Shown here: piece by piece, positions 22,654 through 26,570 of the stretch
Layout of the letters: every line of letters begins with the position of its first letter
How positions within the stretch are numbered: position 1 is the stretch's first letter
Assembly: GCA_009910795.1 (NCBI GenBank)
Contig: VMEE01000100.1
Location: 1-26,570, forward strand
Source: Dehalobacter sp. CP
GTDB taxonomy: Bacteria > Bacillota_B > Desulfitobacteriia > Desulfitobacteriales > Syntrophobotulaceae
Length of the DNA: 26,570 nt
Reading direction: 5' to 3'
Notes under the pieces: generated by a model
Told to the model about the DNA's origin: nothing
The model's input: the letters and a program-made list of their open reading frames with translations, nothing else
Databases searched by the model: none
Made by a program: the position numbers and the translations under genes

Positions 22654-23418
22654 ATGTCGGTAATCGGATCTGTACACTCGGTGGAGAGTCTCGGGACCTT
22701 GGATGGTCCGGGGCTGCGCTATGTGGTCTTCCTGCAAGGGTGCTCGCTGAGATGCCGCTATTGTCATAATCCCGATACATGGAATTTGAAGGGAGGAAAG
22801 AGCACCGACAGCAGGGACTTGGTAAAGGAGATTCTGGGATACCGGAACTTCATCGCCAAGGGCGGGGTCACCATCAGCGGCGGAGAGCCGCTGAAGCAAC
22901 CAGAGTTCGCACTTGACGTAATCGAGCGCCTGAAGCAGGAAGGCTTGCACACAGCCCTCGACACTGCCGGCAGCGTCCCGCTGGAACTGGCCAAGCCGGT
23001 GCTCGATGCCGCCGACCTGATCCTTCTGGATATCAAGAGCCTGGACGACAGGATGTGCTTCAGTCTTACCGGCATGGGCAACGCAAACACCTTGTCCACC
23101 CTCGCCTACTGCCAGAGCATCGGCAAGAAGGTGTGGATACGACATGTATTGGTTCCTGGCTGGACGCTTGAGGAACAGATGCTGAAAGAGCTGGCGGACT
23201 TTTTAAAGGCCTTCAGTTGCATCGAACAGGTCGAACTGCTGCCCTACCACCGAATGGGTCAGTACAAGTGGGAGCAGCTGAAGCTGCACTACAGCTTCAA
23301 GGACGTCCCCGAGCCTACGAAACGTGAGTTGCTGATGGCCCGGTCGATCTTCGAGGAACAGGGTCATAGGGTCTTGATGACCAACCTTACCGATGAGAAG
23401 GAGAGCAAGGTCGGTTGA
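22654..23418 (+). CDS. pflA: Pyruvate formate-lyase activating enzyme (radical SAM)
   Basis: This 254-residue radical-SAM enzyme generates the glycyl radical on PFL. The cluster motif is Cys30-x3-Cys34-x2-Cys37 (GCSLRCRYCHNPDTW), followed by the SAM-binding GGVTISGGEPLKQPEF. The region LDTAGSVPLELAKPVLDAADLILLDIKSLDD matches known PflA sequences, as does LLPYHRMGQYKWEQL near the end. There is no ferredoxin insert, which separates it from activases of other glycyl-radical enzymes. A perfect AAGGAGG lies six bases before the ATG. It is translated right after pflB. A hairpin follows. Confidence 0.96.
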   Translation: MSVIGSVHSVESLGTLDGPGLRYVVFLQGCSLRCRYCHNPDTWNLKGGKSTDSRDLVKEILGYRNFIAKGGVTISGGEPLKQPEFALDVIERLKQEGLHTALDTAGSVPLELAKPVLDAADLILLDIKSLDDRMCFSLTGMGNANTLSTLAYCQSIGKKVWIRHVLVPGWTLEEQMLKELADFLKAFSCIEQVELLPYHRMGQYKWEQLKLHYSFKDVPEPTKRELLMARSIFEEQGHRVLMTNLTDEKESKVG

Positions 23419-23424
23419 CCCAAG

Positions 23425-23452
23425 AAGGGCTTGCCGTACGTGGCAAGCCCTT
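23425..23452. terminator. Hairpin after pflA
   Basis: AAGGGCTTGCC and GGCAAGCCCTT form a perfect 11-bp stem with loop GTACGT, seven bases past the pflA stop. No T-run follows on the plus strand, and only a weak one on the other strand, where the lipocalin gene ends. It may serve both converging units. Confidence 0.65.
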
Positions 23453-23484
23453 GCTTGAAAAACGAAAACGAAAAGGAAGTACGA

Positions 23485-24039
23485 TCATCGCTCTTTCTGA
23501 GGTACTAAAAAGAGGTTCTCCAGGTCATAGCCCTGTTCCCGGGCCAGCTGCTTCATGGTGGAGAGCAGCTCATCACTGACGACAGGCGTTCGGGACAGGA
23601 ACCAAAGATAGTCTCTCGAATCATTGCCCACCAACGCCCACTGGTACTGCTGCTCATCCAAACCGAACACCAGGTAGTCGGAAGTGAACAGACCGAAAAA
23701 TTTCACCTTAAGCCGCCCGGGCTGTGCTTCATCGGGCCTCCAAGCCACCGCCTTGACCGAGGTGAGTTTTCCGTCCAATGTTTTTTTCAATCCACTGTTC
23801 ACCACTTGTATGCGTCCGTCGTCACGAAGGGAGTAATCGGCTTTCGCCCCGACCAGGTTCTTCTCGAAACCGTGTTGGTACCGAGCAATTTCGTACCAAG
23901 ACCCAAGATACCGATCCAAGTCCAAAGCATCGACGGTTGTAAGGCGATCCGCTTCAGGGATTGTGGTTGCACACCCGACGAGGGATGCCAATGCAGCCGC
24001 TACAACACAGATCATCGCAACTTTTTGCACCTGTTTCAT
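23485..24039 (-). CDS. Lipocalin lipoprotein (Blc-like)
   Basis: The 184-residue precursor has a lipoprotein signal peptide with LVGC (Cys23). It then has the lipocalin signature LGSWYEIARY (45-54), a run of short strands, and the C-terminal WALVGNDSRDYLWFLSRTP, all typical of bacterial Blc. Blc-like proteins are membrane-anchored and bind lysophospholipids or other fatty ligands under stress. The gene is the third in an operon with glutathione peroxidase and an OhrR-like repressor; its ATG lies one base after the repressor stop. The grouping suggests a job with peroxidised membrane lipids, though this is inference. Confidence 0.93.
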   Translation of the reverse strand: MKQVQKVAMICVVAAALASLVGCATTIPEADRLTTVDALDLDRYLGSWYEIARYQHGFEKNLVGAKADYSLRDDGRIQVVNSGLKKTLDGKLTSVKAVAWRPDEAQPGRLKVKFFGLFTSDYLVFGLDEQQYQWALVGNDSRDYLWFLSRTPVVSDELLSTMKQLAREQGYDLENLFLVPQKER

Positions 24040-24040
24040 G

Positions 24041-24514
24041 TTACCTGCCTTCCTCCCGCTCCTTGCGGGTCTGCTTCAGTTGTTCGAGCGTCTGGTCGAG
24101 CATCTGTCTCAACTCTGCATACTTTCTGCCCTGTTCATCACGATCATTGCTGAGCAGACATGTTGCTATATGACTTGGGATGGAGACAGCCTTCTGTTCC
24201 AACTCCCATCCTTTCTTGGTAAGCAGCACCTCCACCGTCCTCTCATCGCTGGGAAGGCGGTGACGCTCGATCAAATGTGCAGATTCGAGGCGCTTGAGCA
24301 GTGGCGACATGGTCCCGGTATCCAGGCTCAATGCTGTACAGAGTTCCCCCACCGTCGCCTTTTCATGCTCCCACAAATAGAGAAGCGTGATGTATTGGGC
24401 ATAGGTCAAACCCAGGTGGTCGAGCAGCGGTCGGTAGGCAGCCATGAGCTCCCGTTCCAAGGCGTAGAAGCGAAAGCAGAGTTGATTGGACAGCAAGAGT
24501 TGATCATAGGCCAT
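24041..24514 (-). CDS. MarR-family organic peroxide sensor, OhrR-like
   Basis: The 157-residue protein carries a MarR winged helix (about 55-95, with LSLDTGTMSPLLKRLESAHLI and the DNA wing SDERTVEVLLT). The OhrR sensing site is intact: Cys13 in NQLCFRFYALERE with Tyr27 and Tyr38, the two tyrosines that hold the reactive cysteine in B. subtilis OhrR (C15, Y29, Y40). A further Cys119, about 106 residues away, fits the resolving cysteine of 2-Cys OhrR proteins. The start at 24514 overlaps the peroxidase stop by one base (TAATG) with GGAGG upstream. It probably represses its own operon until organic hydroperoxide oxidises Cys13. Cys59 has no known counterpart. Confidence 0.9.
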   Translation of the reverse strand: MAYDQLLLSNQLCFRFYALERELMAAYRPLLDHLGLTYAQYITLLYLWEHEKATVGELCTALSLDTGTMSPLLKRLESAHLIERHRLPSDERTVEVLLTKKGWELEQKAVSIPSHIATCLLSNDRDEQGRKYAELRQMLDQTLEQLKQTRKEREEGR

Positions 24515-24990
24515 TAGAGTACCTCCTGGAGTTTTGGAATCAAAGCAAGTGGGGATTCTGTAGGAGCATAGCGGTGGACGGTAAGTCCATCCTTCTCGAC
24601 CAGGAATTTTGTGAAATTCCATTTGATGGAACTCCCCAATTTGCCCGAGGCTTGCTCTTTCAGCCAGGCAAAGACGGGATGGGTATTCTTTCCATTGACA
24701 TCAATTTTACTCATCAAGGGAAACGTAACTCCGTGGTTGACTCTGCAATATTCGGCGATATCGGCATCACTGCCGGGCTCCTGATGGGCGAATTGGTCAC
24801 AAGGGAAACCTATGACCACAAGACCGGAGTCCTTGTATTGCTGATACAACTTCTCCAAATCATCATATTGCGGTGTAAAACCGCATTTGCTGGCTGTGTT
24901 GACAATCAATAGCGTCTTGTTCTGCAATTGTGCAAAATCAAACTCGCTCTGGTTGTTCGCAACCGCCTTGAAATCATATATGGTCAGCAT
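24514..24990 (-). CDS. Glutathione peroxidase-family thiol peroxidase (cysteine type)
   Basis: The 158-residue enzyme reduces hydrogen peroxide and organic or lipid peroxides. The active site is complete: Cys36 in NTASKCGFTPQY, Gln66 in FPCDQF, and Trp124-Asn125 in IKWNF. Cysteine, not selenocysteine, is the peroxidatic residue, so no selenium machinery is needed. Cys64 and Cys82 are candidate resolving residues, which suggests reduction by thioredoxin, as in most bacterial members. The ATG at 24990 is chosen because AAGGA lies six bases upstream; two earlier in-frame starts sit on or before that site. It is the first gene of the peroxide operon. Confidence 0.93.
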   Translation of the reverse strand: MLTIYDFKAVANNQSEFDFAQLQNKTLLIVNTASKCGFTPQYDDLEKLYQQYKDSGLVVIGFPCDQFAHQEPGSDADIAEYCRVNHGVTFPLMSKIDVNGKNTHPVFAWLKEQASGKLGSSIKWNFTKFLVEKDGLTVHRYAPTESPLALIPKLQEVL

Positions 24991-25022
24991 ACGCATTCCT
25001 TTCAATCAATTAAGTTGCGAAC

Positions 25023-25051
25023 AATATAACAGAAGCAAATATTCTTGTCAA
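25023..25051 (-). promoter_or_regulatory. Promoter of the peroxidase-ohrR-lipocalin operon
   Basis: Minus-strand TTGACA (25051-25046), a perfect -35, and TATATT (25028-25023) are 17 bases apart. Transcription starts near 25016. The leader holds the imperfect palindrome CAACTTAATTG, a possible OhrR operator. The -35 overlaps the end of the aldo/keto reductase gene. Confidence 0.75.
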
Positions 25052-26073
25052 TCCTTGCTCGATCGCGCCCAGAGGTTGATATTTCCATCCTTTGCAAAGG
25101 AATCGATTCCGGCAAGTTCATCCTCGCTGAACACCAGGTTTTGCAACGCTCCGACGTTCTCGATGATCTGCTCGGGCGAGCTTGCCCCGATGAGGACACT
25201 GGTGATCTCCTTGCGTCTCAAGCACCAAGCCAAAGCCATTTGAGGCAGGCTTTGGCCGCGCTGCCTGGCGATCTCATTGAGTGAACGGATGTTTGCGAGG
25301 TTTTCTTCACTGAGCATGGCCGGAGAGAGGGAGCTGCCTTGACGGGAAGCACGACTGCCTTGGGGAATTTCCTTCAGGTATCGGTCGGTCAACATACCTT
25401 GTGCCAAGGGGGAGAAGCAGATGGTTCCCATGCCCAACTCATCCAGTGTACCCAGCAGATCAGCCTCCACCCAACGATTGAGCATGGAGTAGGATGGTTG
25501 ATGAATCAACAGGGGAATGCCCATCTGCTTGAGTATGGCATACGCTTCTTTCGTCTTTGCAGCCGAATAGGATGAGATTCCCACATACAGGCACTTGCCG
25601 CTTCGATAGGCAGAAGCAAGGGCTCCCATGGTTTCCTCAAGCGGTGTATCGGGGTCGAAGCGATGCGAATAGAAGATATCCACATATTCAAGCCCCATCC
25701 GTTTGAGACTTGCATCGAGACTGGACAGCAGGTATTTGCGACTCCCCCACTCTCCATACGGACCGGGCCACATCAAATATCCGGCTTTCGTGGAAATCAC
25801 CAGCTCATCGCGGTAGGAGGCGAAATCCTGGGCCAAAAGCTTACCGAAATTCAGCTCAGCCGATCCTGCGGGAGGACCATAGTTGTTGGCCAAGTCAAAG
25901 TGGGTTATACCGAGGTCGAATGCCGTATGCAACATCTTCCTTGCATTCGCCAAAGATGTCTGGTCCCCGAAATTCTGCCACAACCCGAGGGAGACGGCCG
26001 GCAGCTTCAATCCGCTTTTGCCACACCGATTGTACAACATGGCATCGTAGCGCTGAGGGTTTGGTTTATACAT
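25048..26073 (-). CDS. YghZ-type aldo/keto reductase (L-glyceraldehyde 3-phosphate reductase family)
   Basis: This NADPH-dependent enzyme family reduces aldehydes such as L-glyceraldehyde 3-phosphate and methylglyoxal. The 341-residue sequence follows E. coli YghZ closely, for example CGKSGLKLPAVSLGLWQNFG, FDLANNYGPPAGSAE and STKAGYLMWPGPYG. The catalytic tetrad is Asp60, Tyr65, Lys96 and His137. The NADPH-binding end SVLIGASSPEQIIENV is present. The ATG at 26073 is chosen because AGGAG lies six bases upstream and the N-terminus matches YghZ. An earlier in-frame start at 26178 would add 35 residues unlike the family. Detoxification of aldehydes is the likely role. Confidence 0.93.
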   Translation of the reverse strand: MYKPNPQRYDAMLYNRCGKSGLKLPAVSLGLWQNFGDQTSLANARKMLHTAFDLGITHFDLANNYGPPAGSAELNFGKLLAQDFASYRDELVISTKAGYLMWPGPYGEWGSRKYLLSSLDASLKRMGLEYVDIFYSHRFDPDTPLEETMGALASAYRSGKCLYVGISSYSAAKTKEAYAILKQMGIPLLIHQPSYSMLNRWVEADLLGTLDELGMGTICFSPLAQGMLTDRYLKEIPQGSRASRQGSSLSPAMLSEENLANIRSLNEIARQRGQSLPQMALAWCLRRKEITSVLIGASSPEQIIENVGALQNLVFSEDELAGIDSFAKDGNINLWARSSKD

Positions 26074-26189
26074 ACACAACTCCTTGTATGGGCAAGTATA
26101 CAATAAACCAAGCAACAACTCTATTTCTTTTGACTTCTCTACATTCGCTGATAGACTGACAGCATAAGGCATGTTCAATTGGAGGTTGT

Positions 26190-26570
26190 ATGAAACGAGT
26201 TCCCGTTCTTGTCGCCCTCAGCTACCTGATCATGGTTACCGTAAACGCCCTTGCAAATATTCTTCCGATAGCCGGGATGAATACCGGTGCTGTCTCGGAT
26301 TCCTACCCCAACCTGTTCGCACCGGCAGGCATCACCTTCTCCATCTGGGGTGTCATCTACCTGTTGCTCGCCTTGCATACGCTCTACCAGTTCACCAATA
26401 AACTGGAGGGAAAACTTGACACCATCGGTCTGCTTTTCTCCCTCTCCTCGGTAGCCAATGCACTGTGGATCTTCAGCTGGCACTATCGCAGGATCGGCCT
26501 TTCGGTAGTGTTGATGCTGTGCATTCTCGGGCTTCTGATCCGCATCAATCTTTTGATTCAGAACATGAAG
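26190..26570 (+). CDS. TspO/MBR-like membrane protein, N-terminal part
   Basis: The frame runs from the ATG at 26190 (GGAGG four bases upstream) to the window edge, giving 127 residues with no stop. At least three to four hydrophobic helices are visible. The first helix starts at once (VPVLVALSYLIMVTVNALANILP). The segment FAPAGITFSIWGVIYLLLALHTLYQF is typical of tryptophan-rich sensory protein (TspO/MBR) relatives in fermentative bacteria. TspO proteins bind porphyrins or other hydrophobic ligands and are linked to stress, but this branch is poorly studied. The gene is divergent from the aldo/keto reductase across 116 bases. Confidence 0.75.
   Translation, partial: MKRVPVLVALSYLIMVTVNALANILPIAGMNTGAVSDSYPNLFAPAGITFSIWGVIYLLLALHTLYQFTNKLEGKLDTIGLLFSLSSVANALWIFSWHYRRIGLSVVLMLCILGLLIRINLLIQNMK

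Noticed and set aside
24514..24990. Selenoprotein glutathione peroxidase
   Set aside because: The peroxidatic position is a cysteine codon and the frame contains no internal TGA.

Overview
The window looks like chromosome from a fermentative, probably anaerobic spirochaete, most likely a Sphaerochaeta-like organism. That assignment is inference from protein flavour and gene content: trigger factor-ClpP-ClpX, PFL fermentation, FMN lipoproteins, and single-gene or short operons with strong AGGAGG ribosome sites. I could not run a search to confirm it. Coding density is high, many neighbouring genes overlap by 1-4 bases, and several convergent pairs end within a few bases of each other. I see no insertion sequence, phage gene, CRISPR array or rRNA.

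Layout. 1-2271: the tail of a YeiH-type membrane protein, a cytoplasmic pectinesterase-like protein, a GNAT acetyltransferase and an ArsC/Spx-like thioredoxin-fold protein. 2540-6805: protein quality control (tig, clpP, clpX), then a DHH phosphoesterase. 6857-10240: a 332-residue protein of unknown function with sigma-factor-like organisation, then an XTP/dITP pyrophosphatase and oligoendopeptidase F in one tight run. 10341-10425: tRNA-Leu(GAG) with a strong terminator, followed by a small palindrome plus tandem-repeat cluster and a LysE-family exporter.

11393-16559 is the most interesting block. A secreted lipoprotein with three FMN-binding domains is divergent from an operon of a membrane-anchored type II NADH dehydrogenase, a long-chain polyprenyl diphosphate synthase and an unknown 90-residue protein. 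Together these resemble the core of the flavin-based extracellular electron transfer locus of Gram-positive bacteria: NADH oxidation, quinone side-chain supply and a surface flavoprotein. The dehydrogenase also carries eight in-register 11-residue repeats in its membrane domain.

16588-19601: a DUF438/hemerythrin/PAS sensor-like protein, a two-CBS-domain protein and a permease split into two overlapping genes. 19598-23418: an FNR-type regulator with four candidate cluster cysteines, divergent from pyruvate formate-lyase and its activating enzyme. Two overlapping palindromes lie between them, one centred exactly 41.5 bases before the predicted start of pfl transcription. 23485-24990: a three-gene minus-strand operon of glutathione peroxidase, OhrR-like repressor and lipocalin lipoprotein behind a near-consensus promoter. 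25048-26570: a YghZ-type aldo/keto reductase and the start of a TspO/MBR-like membrane protein.

The common thread on the right-hand side is redox handling: NADH disposal, anaerobic regulation of pyruvate cleavage, and peroxide defence.
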